This document shows positions 24,241 through 32,423 of a stretch of DNA of 64,000 bases, piece after piece. Both the position numbers and the translations under genes were made by a program. The DNA lies in NCBI GenBank assembly GCA_947494645.1, contig CANLVO010000001.1:1302001-1366000 (forward strand). Reading direction: 5' to 3'. The first letter of the stretch is position 1. Every line of letters starts with the position of its first letter. This DNA is from an uncultured Litoreibacter sp. GTDB lineage: Bacteria; Pseudomonadota; Alphaproteobacteria; Rhodobacterales; Rhodobacteraceae. The notes under the pieces are model-generated. The model was not told the origin of the DNA. It worked only from the letters and a program-made list of their open reading frames with translations, and did no database searches.

Positions 24241-24714
24241 CTACGGATCGTCCAGCGACAGATCGAAATGCAAGACATCCTCCCGGGTGCCAAGTTTTGA
24301 ATAAAGCGCCACGGCGGGCGCGTCACCTAAATCGGCCTGAACATAGATCGAGGCACTGCCCCGCGCCTTTGCGATAGTGCCCAGCTCTGCAATCAATGCG
24401 GTCGCCACGCCCTTCCGCCGCTGCTCCTGTGACACTGCCAGGTCGTAGATGTAGAATTCAGAGCGCTCCTGCTCGAACTTGCGCAGCTCATAGGTGACCA
24501 GCGCCCCGATGACGCGGGCGTCTGCAATTGCGACCAAGGCAACGAAGTCGTCCCTCGCGAGAAGCGCCTTGCGGTAGTCGGATCCGGGCCGCGCCGTGCT
24601 GTAATTCTCGGTGTCCTCAAATGCCGCCGCGAACAGATCCAGCATGGCGTCGAAAGACTGCGCATCCGCCGGGGTTAGTCGCACGATCCGAGGTGGGTCA
24701 CCGCTGTGTGTCAT
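24241..24714 (-). CDS. AAC(3)-I-like GNAT acetyltransferase
   Basis: This 157-residue GNAT protein closely follows the pattern I remember for aminoglycoside 3-N-acetyltransferase I: KFEQERSEFYIYDLAVSQEQ, RRKGVATALI (acetyl-CoA loop), SIYVQADLGDAPAVALYSKL and HFDL occur in the same order and spacing, with little length difference. AAC(3)-Ia inactivates gentamicin, but a chromosomal environmental copy may have another amine substrate. It is a single gene, convergent with glk and next to a monooxygenase, with no integron or transposon sequence around it, so it looks resident rather than recently acquired. Confidence 0.8.
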   Translation of the reverse strand: MTHSGDPPRIVRLTPADAQSFDAMLDLFAAAFEDTENYSTARPGSDYRKALLARDDFVALVAIADARVIGALVTYELRKFEQERSEFYIYDLAVSQEQRRKGVATALIAELGTIAKARGSASIYVQADLGDAPAVALYSKLGTREDVLHFDLSLDDP

Positions 24715-24765
24715 GTCACATATCCTTTTCGCGGTCTTCTTGCGCCCAATAATGAGACCCCGCTC

Positions 24766-25953
24766 TTAACCGCCTTTCGTGACATCTCGCGCATAAATCC
24801 AGTCCTGTTTGGAGTGGATCAATGCGGGGCTAAGACGGGCCGCTGCCCAGATCGGGCCATAGGCCATAAGCGACGGCAACACCGCACCTTTGTGAAACAG
24901 CTCGAGGTTTTCCATAGAGCGTTGCTGGATGCGTCCCGTCCGGTTACGACGCAGACCAAAGTAGCGGCCCAAGCCCTCAGAGACCACTTTGCCGCTCGAC
25001 ACGCACTCCGCCAAAACCCACGCATCTTCAAGCGCTTGCACAGCCCCTTGCGCCATGGATGGCACCATCGGATGGGCCGCATCCCCCAAAAGGCCGACCG
25101 GCCCATCAGACCACGCCCCCAGGGGCGGACGGTCGAAAAGCGCCCAGCGGTTCAGCTCCCGTGCGGTGTGCAAAATGCTGGTGACCTGCGGCACCCAGCC
25201 TTCAAAGGCGGCAAGCGCTTCCGAGCGGCGACCCGTCAGATCCCAGCCTTCTTCCTGCCAGCTGTCTTCCGCCACGATACCCACGAAATTGACCATCTCG
25301 CCGCCCCGGATCCGCGTGGTGACGGCGTGCCGCCCCTGCCCGGCCCAGATACAGGCCCCCGGCCCCGGCGCGTCCTCTTTCAGCACCGAGATCGGCACCG
25401 TGGCGCGCCACGCGACATAGCCAGTGAAACGCGCGCGTTCCGTTCCGGTCATCTGGCCGCGAATTTTGGAATGCACCCCGTCTGCGCCGATCACAAGATC
25501 ACCGTAAACCCGGCTGCCATCCTGCAGATAGACGCTCGCCCCGCCCCGTTCACGCACATAGCCCGTGACCTGCGCGCCCGTGCGAATCTCGCTGCCCGTA
25601 GCATGTGCCAGCCGCTCTGCCAGCACCCGGTGCAGATCGGCGCGGTGGATATGCAGATATTTCGCGCCCCAGCGGTTCTCTGCATAGCCTTTTAGTGGAA
25701 GCTCGAAGATTTTGCGCCCGGTGCGACCCATCGACAGGCGGATAAACTCAGGTTCAAAGCTGAGGGGCGCAAGCGCCTCCATCAGATTGAGCGCGGCAAG
25801 CACCTTGACCCCGTTCGGGCTGATCTGCAGCCCGGCGCCGACCTCCGCCAGCTCTTCTGCTTGCTCCAGCACGGTCACTTCCCAGCCGACCCTGCTCAGC
25901 GCCAACCCAGCCGCGAGCCCGCCGATGCCTGCCCCGACAATGACCGCCTTCAT
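24766..25953 (-). CDS. FAD-dependent aromatic monooxygenase (salicylate hydroxylase-like)
   Basis: A 395-residue group A flavoprotein hydroxylase. It has the Rossmann motif GAGIGGLAAGLALSRVGWEV at the N-terminus, the DG motif VIGADGVHSKIRG near residue 155, and the GD motif GDAAHPMVPSMAQGAVQALE near residue 290, the pattern of salicylate and 3-hydroxybenzoate 6-hydroxylases. Substrate is not determined. Its start overlaps the SDR stop by 4 bp (ATGA), so the two probably act on successive steps. Confidence 0.87.
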   Translation of the reverse strand: MKAVIVGAGIGGLAAGLALSRVGWEVTVLEQAEELAEVGAGLQISPNGVKVLAALNLMEALAPLSFEPEFIRLSMGRTGRKIFELPLKGYAENRWGAKYLHIHRADLHRVLAERLAHATGSEIRTGAQVTGYVRERGGASVYLQDGSRVYGDLVIGADGVHSKIRGQMTGTERARFTGYVAWRATVPISVLKEDAPGPGACIWAGQGRHAVTTRIRGGEMVNFVGIVAEDSWQEEGWDLTGRRSEALAAFEGWVPQVTSILHTARELNRWALFDRPPLGAWSDGPVGLLGDAAHPMVPSMAQGAVQALEDAWVLAECVSSGKVVSEGLGRYFGLRRNRTGRIQQRSMENLELFHKGAVLPSLMAYGPIWAAARLSPALIHSKQDWIYARDVTKGG

Positions 25954-26705
25954 GGCAAACGGATCCCGCCATCCAGCCGGATCACCGAGCCGTTGAGATA
26001 GGGGCTGGCGATGATCGTGTTGACCATCGCGCCAAACTCCGCAGGGCGGCCAAGGCGTTTGGGAAAGAGCGGCTGCTGCGCCAGAGCCTCTTGGGCGGCC
26101 TCGGGCAGGCCTTCGAGCATCGGCGTCAGAAACAGCCCCGGCGCGATGGCCATCACCCGGATGCCCTGCTCCGCCAAATCACGCGCCATGGGCAGCACCA
26201 TCCCCACAACCCCGCCTTTCGACGCCGCATAGGCAGGCTGGCCCTTTTGCCCCTCAAAGGCGGCTACAGAAGCGGTGTGGATAATCACCCCCCGCTGGCC
26301 ATCTGCATCGGGTGCGTTGTCCTGCATGGCCTCGGCCGCGAGCCGGGCGAGATTGAAACTGCCCACCAGATTGATGTCGATGGAGCGCTGAAAGCTGTCG
26401 AGCGGATGCGCCCCGTCACGCCCCACGGTTTTGGATGCAACCGCAATGCCTGCGCAGGACACAGCCGCGGTAATCGTACCAAATTCGCTGAGCGCCCAGT
26501 CGCGGGCCGTTTGCAGCGAGCCCTCATCCGTGACATCGGCCTCCGCAAAGCGTACTGCGTTGCCAAGCTCCGTCGCCAAGGCCCGGCCCTTGTCTGCATC
26601 GCGGTCGAGCATGACGACCTTGCCGCCCGCGCCCACAATTGACCTCGTCGTTGCGGCCCCAAGCCCAGAGGCCCCGCCGCTCACCAATGCCACCACCTGA
26701 TCCAT
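25950..26705 (-). CDS. SDR-family NAD(P)-dependent dehydrogenase
   Basis: The 251-residue short-chain dehydrogenase has the cofactor motif SGGASGLGAAT near residue 9, the NAD-favouring acidic residue in VMLDRDADKG, the catalytic Ser in IHTASVAAFEG and the YAASK Tyr/Lys pair near residue 160. The overall pattern resembles 3-hydroxyacyl-CoA dehydrogenase type 2 (HSD17B10-like). It is first in a two-gene unit with the flavin monooxygenase and divergent from the YcaQ-like gene. Confidence 0.87.
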   Translation of the reverse strand: MDQVVALVSGGASGLGAATTRSIVGAGGKVVMLDRDADKGRALATELGNAVRFAEADVTDEGSLQTARDWALSEFGTITAAVSCAGIAVASKTVGRDGAHPLDSFQRSIDINLVGSFNLARLAAEAMQDNAPDADGQRGVIIHTASVAAFEGQKGQPAYAASKGGVVGMVLPMARDLAEQGIRVMAIAPGLFLTPMLEGLPEAAQEALAQQPLFPKRLGRPAEFGAMVNTIIASPYLNGSVIRLDGGIRLP

Positions 26706-26791
26706 GATCTTTCCGACCCTTTGTGTTTTGTTGTGACGGTTTTAGCAGGTTCCGGGTGGTGCGAAAGGCCCAGCTGCAGCATTATCACCAG

Positions 26792-28009
26792 ATGAGCAAT
26801 CACCTGCGCCTGACCAACAGCCAAGCCCGCGCTATCTTTCTGGAGCGCCACGCGCTTGGCAGCCGCCCGAGCGGGTCTGGCACCGGTGCTGATCTGGCCG
26901 GATTGGTGCATCAACTGGGCTTTGTGCAGCTTGACAGCATCAACACCGTGGCCCGCGCCCATCACATGATCCTGCACGCCCGCCGCCAAAGCTACCGGCA
27001 AGGTGCGCTGGACCGCGTGTGTTTCGGCACGCGGCCCGAGACCACCCGGCAAGGCTTCGAGCATTGGACGCATGACGCCTCGATGATCGCGATGGAGTTC
27101 TTCCCCCATTGGCGGCACAAAATGACCCGCAGCGCCGCCAGGCTGAAAAGCAATTTCAAGAATTGGCGGCGCGACGGGTTTGAGCAGAAATTCGACGCGG
27201 TGCTCGATCAGATCGCGCAGCACGGGCCCTGCTGCTCGTCAGATGTGGGCACGGATGAGGCGCGCAGCTCGGGCGGATGGTGGGATTGGCACCCCTCCAA
27301 GACCGCGCTGGAATACCTGTGGCGCTCCGGCGCGTTGTCCGTGTGCCACCGTCAAGGGTTCCGCAAATATTACGACCTGACAGAGCGGGTCATCCCGGCC
27401 CCGGTGCTTGCGCGCGAAACCGTGCTGGAGGACACCATTGACTGGGCTTGCCATGCCGCGTTGGACAGGCTGGGTTTTGGCACCTCAGGCGAGATCGCGA
27501 AATTCTGGGAATTGGTCACCAAAGAAGAGGCCCGCGACTGGTGCGCCAAAGGCCTTGCCGCGGGCCAGCTGCAAGAGATCGAGATTGAGGGCGCAGACGG
27601 CCAGATGCGTAAGAGCCTCGCCTTTGCCGATATTGAAACCCGACTGGACACCCCGCCGCAGCCCGGCATGGCCCGTATCCTGTCGCCCTTTGATCCGGCC
27701 CTGCGCGACCGCACCCGAGCGGAGCGGCTGTTCGGCTTCCACTACCGGATTGAGGTGTTCGTGCCGGAAGCCAAACGCCAATACGGCTATTACGTGTTTC
27801 CGGTGCTGGAGGGCGACCACCTGATGGGCCGCATCGACATGAAATGCGACAGCGCCAGCGGCGTCATGACTGTGCGTGCATTCTGGCCGGAGGGGACCGT
27901 CAAGATGGGTAAAGATCGCCGCGCCCGGCTGCACACCGCCATTGAGCGCACCGCCCGCCTTGCTGGCAGCTCTGACATCACCTTCGCCGCGGACTGGCTC
28001 CGGAACTAA
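26792..28009 (+). CDS. Winged-helix YcaQ-like protein (HTH_42 / DNA glycosylase AlkX-like)
   Basis: I use ATG 26792 (405 residues); the frame extends to 26723 without family support. Features are LTNSQARAIFLERH at the start, LGFVQLDSINTVARAHHMIL, and tandem winged-helix segments ending near FYPEAKRQ-type beta strands and WPEGTVKMGKDRRARLHTAI. Members of this family (E. coli YcaQ/AlkX, Streptomyces AlkZ) unhook DNA interstrand crosslinks, and the QxD-like catalytic motif is seen here as VQLDS. Crosslink repair is therefore probable but not shown. It is divergent from the SDR gene. Confidence 0.8.
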   Translation: MSNHLRLTNSQARAIFLERHALGSRPSGSGTGADLAGLVHQLGFVQLDSINTVARAHHMILHARRQSYRQGALDRVCFGTRPETTRQGFEHWTHDASMIAMEFFPHWRHKMTRSAARLKSNFKNWRRDGFEQKFDAVLDQIAQHGPCCSSDVGTDEARSSGGWWDWHPSKTALEYLWRSGALSVCHRQGFRKYYDLTERVIPAPVLARETVLEDTIDWACHAALDRLGFGTSGEIAKFWELVTKEEARDWCAKGLAAGQLQEIEIEGADGQMRKSLAFADIETRLDTPPQPGMARILSPFDPALRDRTRAERLFGFHYRIEVFVPEAKRQYGYYVFPVLEGDHLMGRIDMKCDSASGVMTVRAFWPEGTVKMGKDRRARLHTAIERTARLAGSSDITFAADWLRN

Positions 28010-28042
28010 CGCTCGCTCGATCCCCCCGTGATCGCCTCTCGT

Positions 28043-28074
28043 CCATCATTGCTTCAAAAATACTCCGGGGGAGG
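28043..28074 (-). repeat. Dispersed intergenic repeat, copy B
   Basis: The minus strand reads CCCCCGGAGTATTTTTGAAGCAATGATGG, 42 bp downstream of the M20 gene stop in that gene's direction, after a GC-rich GGGGCGCTGCCCC hairpin. The arrangement of GC stem then TATTTTT suggests it works as a terminator for the M20 gene. Confidence 0.7.
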
Positions 28075-28115
28075 AGCGCAGCGACGGGGGCAGCGCCCCT
28101 TTCCCAAGACCACCA

Positions 28116-29279
28116 CTACCGCAGCGGCTGCGCCGTCTCTACCAACCGGGCAAAAAAGCTGGCTCCAATCGGCGCAATTGCGTCGTTGAAATCATATTCC
28201 GGGTGATGCAGCCCCGCGCTGTCGCCTTGGCCAATGAACAAATATGCCCCCGGCCGCGCCTGCAACATGTAGGAAAAATCCTCTGCCCCCATCTCAGGCT
28301 CTGCATCCTCGACCACCATTGCTTCGCCCGCAACATCGCGGGCAACAGCCGCCGCAAACCCCGCCTCGCGCGCATGATTGATGGTGGGCGGGTACCCTTT
28401 TTCGAACTCAAACACGACCTCCACACCAAATGCGGCCGCGTGACCGTCGCAGATCGCCTGCATGCGCTCGATCACCATCTCCTGAACGCCGCTATCAAAG
28501 GTCCGGACCGTGCCGTTGATATAGGCCGTGTCGGGGATCACATTGTCCGTCGTGCCGCTATGAAACTGCGTCACAGAGACCACCAAATCCTCAAGACCTT
28601 TGCGGTCGCGCGACACGATGCTTTGCAGCGCGTTGCAAATACCGAGCCCCGCAATGATCGGGTCCTTGCATTCATGCGGATAGGCGCCATGCCCGCCTTG
28701 GCCGGTGACATGGATATGAAACGTATCCGCCGCCGCCATGATCGGGCCGGGGGTCGTATAAAACGAGCCCTCCGCGACGCCGGGCGCGTTGTGCAGCGCG
28801 TAGACGGAGCTGATGTCAAACCGTTCCATCACGCCCTCTTCAACCATCACGCCCGCGCCGCCGCCGCCTTCTTCAGCAGGTTGAAAGATCAACGCGACCC
28901 GGCCCGCAAAATTCCGCGTCTCCGCCAGATATCGCGCGGCTCCCAGAAGCATCGTCGTGTGCCCATCATGTCCGCAGGCATGCATCTTGCCCTCGGTTTG
29001 CGAGGCATAGTCTTTGCCCGTCGCCTCGAGGATCGGCAGCGCGTCCATATCGGCCCGCAGCCCGATGGTTGGGCCCGCCCCCTGCCCCTCGATGATGGCA
29101 ATCACGCCGCTGGTAGCGATGTTTTCGTGGATCTCCGTGATCCCAAACCCGCGCAGCTGCTCCACGACAAAGGCCGCGGTTTTGTGGCAGTCAAACTGCA
29201 GCTCGGGGTTCTGATGCATCCAGCGCCGCCATGCGGTCATGTCCTCGGCAAAATCGGCAATCCGGTTGACGGGTGGCAT
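28116..29279 (-). CDS. M20-family amidohydrolase (hippurate hydrolase-like)
   Basis: This 387-residue dimetal hydrolase has HACGHDGHTTMLLGAARYLA (metal ligands) near residue 100, the catalytic Glu pair in FQPAEEGGGGAGVM near residue 135, and MGAEDFSYMLQARPGAYLF near the C-terminus. A lid/dimer domain sits in between. Such enzymes remove acyl groups from N-acyl amino acids (hippurate, N-acetyl-cysteine, IAA conjugates). The substrate is unknown. It is divergent from mazG with 57 bp between the starts. Confidence 0.88.
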   Translation of the reverse strand: MPPVNRIADFAEDMTAWRRWMHQNPELQFDCHKTAAFVVEQLRGFGITEIHENIATSGVIAIIEGQGAGPTIGLRADMDALPILEATGKDYASQTEGKMHACGHDGHTTMLLGAARYLAETRNFAGRVALIFQPAEEGGGGAGVMVEEGVMERFDISSVYALHNAPGVAEGSFYTTPGPIMAAADTFHIHVTGQGGHGAYPHECKDPIIAGLGICNALQSIVSRDRKGLEDLVVSVTQFHSGTTDNVIPDTAYINGTVRTFDSGVQEMVIERMQAICDGHAAAFGVEVVFEFEKGYPPTINHAREAGFAAAVARDVAGEAMVVEDAEPEMGAEDFSYMLQARPGAYLFIGQGDSAGLHHPEYDFNDAIAPIGASFFARLVETAQPLR

Positions 29280-29336
29280 CTGGCGCTCCTTCGTGATGAA
29301 TTGCGGCTACGTTCGCTGAAATGAGGACCGCGCGCA

Positions 29337-30149
29337 ATGAGTGACCTGATCTACGACACCTCCCGGCCCATGGAGCGCTTGATCGAGATCATGGCCCGGC
29401 TGCGTGACCCCAACACCGGCTGTCCGTGGGACATCGAGCAGGACTTCGCCAGCATCGCGCCCTACACGATCGAAGAGGCCTATGAGGTCGCGGACGCCAT
29501 TGAGCGCGCCGATTGGCCGGAGCTAGAAGGCGAGTTGGGAGACCTGTTGTTGCAGACCGTGTATCACACACAGATGGGCAGCGAGGCGGGGCATTTTACC
29601 TTCGCCTCCGTGGCCAACGGTGTCAGCGACAAGATGATCGCCCGCCACCCGCATGTCTTTGGCGACGAGACCCGCGACAAATCTGCTGAACAGCAAACCG
29701 CAGACTGGGAGAAGATCAAAGCCAGCGAACGCGCAGGCAAAGCCCAAAGCGGGACGCTGGACGGGGTCGCCATCGGCCTGCCTGCGCTATTGCGCGCTGT
29801 GAAATTGCAAAAGCGCGCCGCGCGCGTGGGCTTTGACTGGCCTTCTACCGATCAGGTGCTCGACAAAATCGTGGAGGAAGCCGGCGAAGTGGTTGAGGCC
29901 CGTGACACGCTTTCGCAGGCTGAACTCGGCGAGGAAATCGGGGACCTGCTTTTCGTGATGGCCAATCTGGCACGTCATCTCAAGGTCGATCCCGAAGAAG
30001 CCTTGCGCGCGGCCAACCACAAATTTACCCGACGGTTTGAGCGGATCGAGGCGATCTTGGCAGAGCGCGGCAAAGAGCCCGCGCAATCCGATCTGGCGGA
30101 AATGGATGCGCTCTGGGATCAGGCGAAGCGGGAAGAGAAACAGCGTTAG
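29337..30149 (+). CDS. mazG: Nucleoside triphosphate pyrophosphohydrolase
   Basis: The 270-residue protein has two MazG domains, each with EExxE-type metal sites: TIEEAYEVADAIERAD and GELGDLLLQTVYH in the first, KIVEEAGEVVEA and GEEIGDLLFVMANLARHL in the second. It hydrolyses NTPs to NMP and pyrophosphate, cleaning damaged nucleotides. Length and architecture equal E. coli MazG (263). No mazE/mazF toxin pair is present. A terminator-like dispersed repeat follows 45 bp after the stop. Confidence 0.95.
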   Translation: MSDLIYDTSRPMERLIEIMARLRDPNTGCPWDIEQDFASIAPYTIEEAYEVADAIERADWPELEGELGDLLLQTVYHTQMGSEAGHFTFASVANGVSDKMIARHPHVFGDETRDKSAEQQTADWEKIKASERAGKAQSGTLDGVAIGLPALLRAVKLQKRAARVGFDWPSTDQVLDKIVEEAGEVVEARDTLSQAELGEEIGDLLFVMANLARHLKVDPEEALRAANHKFTRRFERIEAILAERGKEPAQSDLAEMDALWDQAKREEKQR

Positions 30150-30194
30150 CGCAGGAGGGTCTTCGGATCGACGCGCCTTCGGCCCGCCGACAGG

Positions 30195-30246
30195 GCGGGG
30201 GCTCTGCCCCCGCACCCCCGGAGTATTTTTGAAGCAATGATAGGGG
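30195..30246 (+). repeat. Dispersed intergenic repeat, copy C, with terminator hairpin
   Basis: A perfect GCGGGGGC-TCT-GCCCCCGC hairpin (30195-30213) is followed by ACCCCCGGAGTATTTTTGAAG (in two blocks, 30214-30234) and CAATGATAGGGG. It reads in the direction of mazG, whose stop is 45 bp upstream, so it probably terminates mazG transcription. It shares the GGAGTATTTTTGAAGCAATGAT core with copies A and B. Confidence 0.75.
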
Positions 30247-30361
30247 ATGGGCTTGGCCCGACTGGGCGTGATGGGATCAAGCAAAGCGCCAGCCGAGACC
30301 GCAGCCGGAGGAGCAGGGCGAGACGAAAGAAACGCGCCGCAAGGTGCTCAATTTGGTGACG

Positions 30362-31918
30362 TCAGCGTCCCTTGAACAGGCTTCCCATAACGCCGCGCAC
30401 AATTGCGGTTCCGGCCTTCGTGCCGATGGATCGCATCATTGATTTGGCAAAGGCCGTGCCCACGCTATCACCGCGCCGCGAGCGGGTCTTGCGCTTTGTC
30501 GTGGACCGCCCCACCCTTGTGCCCGAATAGCGTCGTCCGGTTTGGTATTCCCGCTCGCGGGCTTCCATTTCCTCCTCCCGCGCTTCGGCCTCTTCCGCCT
30601 CTTTCGCAGCTTTCGCGGCGCGTTCAGCGAGCATTTCAAACGCGCTGTCGCGATCCAGCGTGGTGTCGTATTTGCCCGCCACCGGGGAGGCCATCATCAC
30701 CGCTTTGCGTTCGATCTTGCTCAAAGGGCCAAGCTGGGAAGATGGGGGTCTGATCAAAGTCCGCTCCGCCACACCGGGCATGCCCTTCTTGATCAAAAGG
30801 GAGGTCACTGCCTCGCCGACGCCGACCTCCTTGATTGCGTCTTCAATGTCGAAGCGCGGGTTTTCCCGGTAAGTATCTGCAGCCGCACGCAGGTCTTTTT
30901 GATCCTTGCGGGTAAAGGCCCTGAGCGCATGCTGCACCCGGTTCCCGAGCTGGCCAAGGATGTCTTCGGGCACATCCGCGGGGTTCTGGGTCACGAAATA
31001 GACACCCACCCCTTTCGAGCGGATCAGCCGGGCAACTTGCTCGACCTTGTCGATCAGCGCCTTGGGCGCCCCGTCAAACAGGAGATGCGCCTCGTCGAAG
31101 AAGAACACGAATTTCGGCTTATCGGGGTCGCCGATCTCGGGCAGGTTTTCGAAAAGCTCAGCCAGCAGCCACAAAAGGAATGTCGCATAAAGCTTGGGCG
31201 CGCCCATCAATTTGTCAGCGGCCAGAATGTTGATCTGGCCGCGCCCGTCCTCGTCGATATGGAACATGTCTTCCAGCTCCAGCGCAGGCTCCCCGAAGAA
31301 ATCCGCCGCGCCCTGATTTTCCAGCACCAGCAGGCGGCGCTGGATCGCGCCCACCGATTGCGAGGAGACGAAGCCGTAGCGCAAAGCCAGCTCCTTGGCA
31401 TTCTGGCCGATCCAGACCAGGAGCGATTGCAGGTCCTTCAGATCGAGAAGCGGCAGGCCTTCTTCATCAGCCACGCGGAAGGCGATGTTCAGAATGCCTT
31501 CTTGCGCCTCTGACAGTTCCATCAATTGTGACAGCAGGAGCGGCCCCATCTCCGAAACCGTGGTACGCACCGGGTGGCCCTGTTCGCCGTAGAGGTCCCA
31601 AAAAGTCACCGGGAAGGCTTCGTAGCGGTAGTCGTCAAAACCGATCTTGGCGGCGCGTTCCATGAAAGGCGTGTGTAGCTTGGCCTGCTCGGAGCCTGCC
31701 TCAGCCAGCCCGGACAAATCGCCTTTGACGTCGGACATGAAGACCGGCACGCCCTGGGCGGAGAAGCTTTCAGCGAGGATCTGCAGCGTCACCGTTTTGC
31801 CGGTCCCCGTGGCGCCCGCGATCAGCCCGTGGCGGTTGGCATAATCCAGCCGCAAATACTGTTTCTCACCGTAGCCTTCGCCGCCGCCACCGACAAAAAT
31901 TCCCTCAGCCTCAGACAT
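30362..31918 (-). CDS. HerA-like ATPase, DUF853 family (YjgR-like)
   Basis: I use ATG 31918 (518 residues), which fits the family N-terminus [13 protein letters not shown]; in-frame ATGs at 31930 and 32011 lie in the promoter region. Walker A is GATGTGKT (residues 35-42), Walker B lies in [15 protein letters not shown] near residue 245, and [20 protein letters not shown] is a sensor region. The last 90 residues are charged and coiled-coil prone ([16 protein letters not shown]), ending in a Gly/Lys-rich tail. Relatives resemble HerA/FtsK translocases, but the role of DUF853 is not established. Confidence 0.85.
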   Translation of the reverse strand: MSEAEGIFVGGGGEGYGEKQYLRLDYANRHGLIAGATGTGKTVTLQILAESFSAQGVPVFMSDVKGDLSGLAEAGSEQAKLHTPFMERAAKIGFDDYRYEAFPVTFWDLYGEQGHPVRTTVSEMGPLLLSQLMELSEAQEGILNIAFRVADEEGLPLLDLKDLQSLLVWIGQNAKELALRYGFVSSQSVGAIQRRLLVLENQGAADFFGEPALELEDMFHIDEDGRGQINILAADKLMGAPKLYATFLLWLLAELFENLPEIGDPDKPKFVFFFDEAHLLFDGAPKALIDKVEQVARLIRSKGVGVYFVTQNPADVPEDILGQLGNRVQHALRAFTRKDQKDLRAAADTYRENPRFDIEDAIKEVGVGEAVTSLLIKKGMPGVAERTLIRPPSSQLGPLSKIERKAVMMASPVAGKYDTTLDRDSAFEMLAERAAKAAKEAEEAEAREEEMEAREREYQTGRRYSGTRVGRSTTKRKTRSRRGDSVGTAFAKSMMRSIGTKAGTAIVRGVMGSLFKGR

Positions 31919-31958
31919 CTGCGCCCCCATTTGGTCCCTCATTTTGACCGAACATACA

Positions 31959-31985
31959 TTGTTAACCACCTTGTGCCAGTATGAT
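31959..31985 (+). promoter_or_regulatory. Candidate promoter of sRNA 1
   Basis: A near-consensus -10 TATGAT at 31980-31985 has TTGTTA at 31959-31964 (15-bp spacer) or, less likely, TTGACC at 31944 further up. It points into a short transcript that ends at a strong terminator about 85 nt later, away from the divergent HerA-like gene. Confidence 0.5.
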
Positions 31986-31991
31986 CGCGTC

Positions 31992-32076
31992 GTCCGGCTT
32001 GGCCTGCTCATGGCCTGTGTCGGAGTGACCTCCTCCCTGTCGACTGGCCGTGTCCTCGTGGCACGGCCCTTTTTTT
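31992..32076 (+). ncRNA. Candidate small RNA 1 with CCUCCUCCC motif (suhB/ar14-like)
   Basis: An approximately 85-nt plus-strand unit lies between a TATGAT -10 element and an intrinsic terminator. It contains a GGCC-7nt-GGCC stem (32001-32015), an apparently single-stranded CCTCCTCCC (32029-32037) that is complementary to Shine-Dalgarno sequences, and a terminator hairpin. This order and size resemble the alphaproteobacterial suhB/ar14 family as I remember it. No ORF with a ribosome site fits. The 5' end is an estimate. Confidence 0.6.
32046..32076 (+). terminator. Intrinsic terminator of sRNA 1
   Basis: GGCCGTG (32046-32052) and CACGGCC (32062-32068) form a perfect 7-bp stem around 9 nt, followed by CTTTTTTT. 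On the plus strand there is no protein-coding gene upstream for it to end, which supports a small RNA gene. Confidence 0.85.
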
Positions 32077-32111
32077 AGGCAATTCAACCTCTAAGCGCAT
32101 GATATTCATGC

Positions 32112-32140
32112 TTGACCCCACCCGTTAGCGCCCATATTCT
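32112..32140 (+). promoter_or_regulatory. Promoter of candidate sRNA 2
   Basis: TTGACC (32112-32117) and TATTCT (32135-32140) are separated by exactly 17 bp, a good sigma-70 type promoter. It points toward a hairpin-plus-terminator unit that ends about 70 nt downstream. Confidence 0.65.
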
Positions 32141-32146
32141 TTGCTC

Positions 32147-32210
32147 AATAAGTCGGCCAGTCCGACAGGGAGAAATACGGAAGAAGGGTCTGATTGCAGG
32201 CCCTTTTTTC
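32147..32210 (+). ncRNA. Candidate small RNA 2
   Basis: About 65 nt lie between a 17-bp-spaced promoter and an intrinsic terminator. The 5' part has a perfect GTCGG-CCAGT-CCGAC hairpin followed by AGGGAGAAA, a purine-rich stretch complementary in type to the pyrimidine motif of sRNA 1. It contains no credible ORF. I do not recognise a family. It lies 70 bp downstream of sRNA 1 on the same strand. The 5' end is estimated from the -10 position. Confidence 0.6.
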
Positions 32211-32215
32211 TTTTT
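32186..32215 (+). terminator. Intrinsic terminator of sRNA 2
   Basis: GGGTCTG (32186-32192) pairs with CAGGCCC (32197-32203), with one G-U pair and a 4-nt loop, followed by TTTTTTCTTTTT. It is a strong plus-strand terminator with no upstream protein gene. Confidence 0.85.
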
Positions 32216-32423
32216 GAGGCTCCGAGTCCGCAGACAATGAGCCGCACCACACCGCTCGCGCAGCAAGCCTTATAGATACGAGATCGGACGCACGCCCTAT
32301 TGGCCCGGTTACAGATTTCGCCCCGATCGGCGATGATCCGCGTGCCTTCGCCGCAATTCGGCCCTGACACCGCCAAATCCGCATGGTACTGAAACCGGAA
32401 GTTAATCTGTGTATGGAAAACAA

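Noticed and set aside
24766-26705. Flavin monooxygenase plus SDR as part of a biosynthetic gene cluster
   Set aside because: Only two coupled genes with unrelated neighbours; no synthase, carrier protein or resistance/transport set linked to them.
30542-31513. Plus-strand open frame of 323 codons inside the HerA-like gene
   Set aside because: Antisense to an intact ATPase with Walker motifs; no family features or ribosome site.
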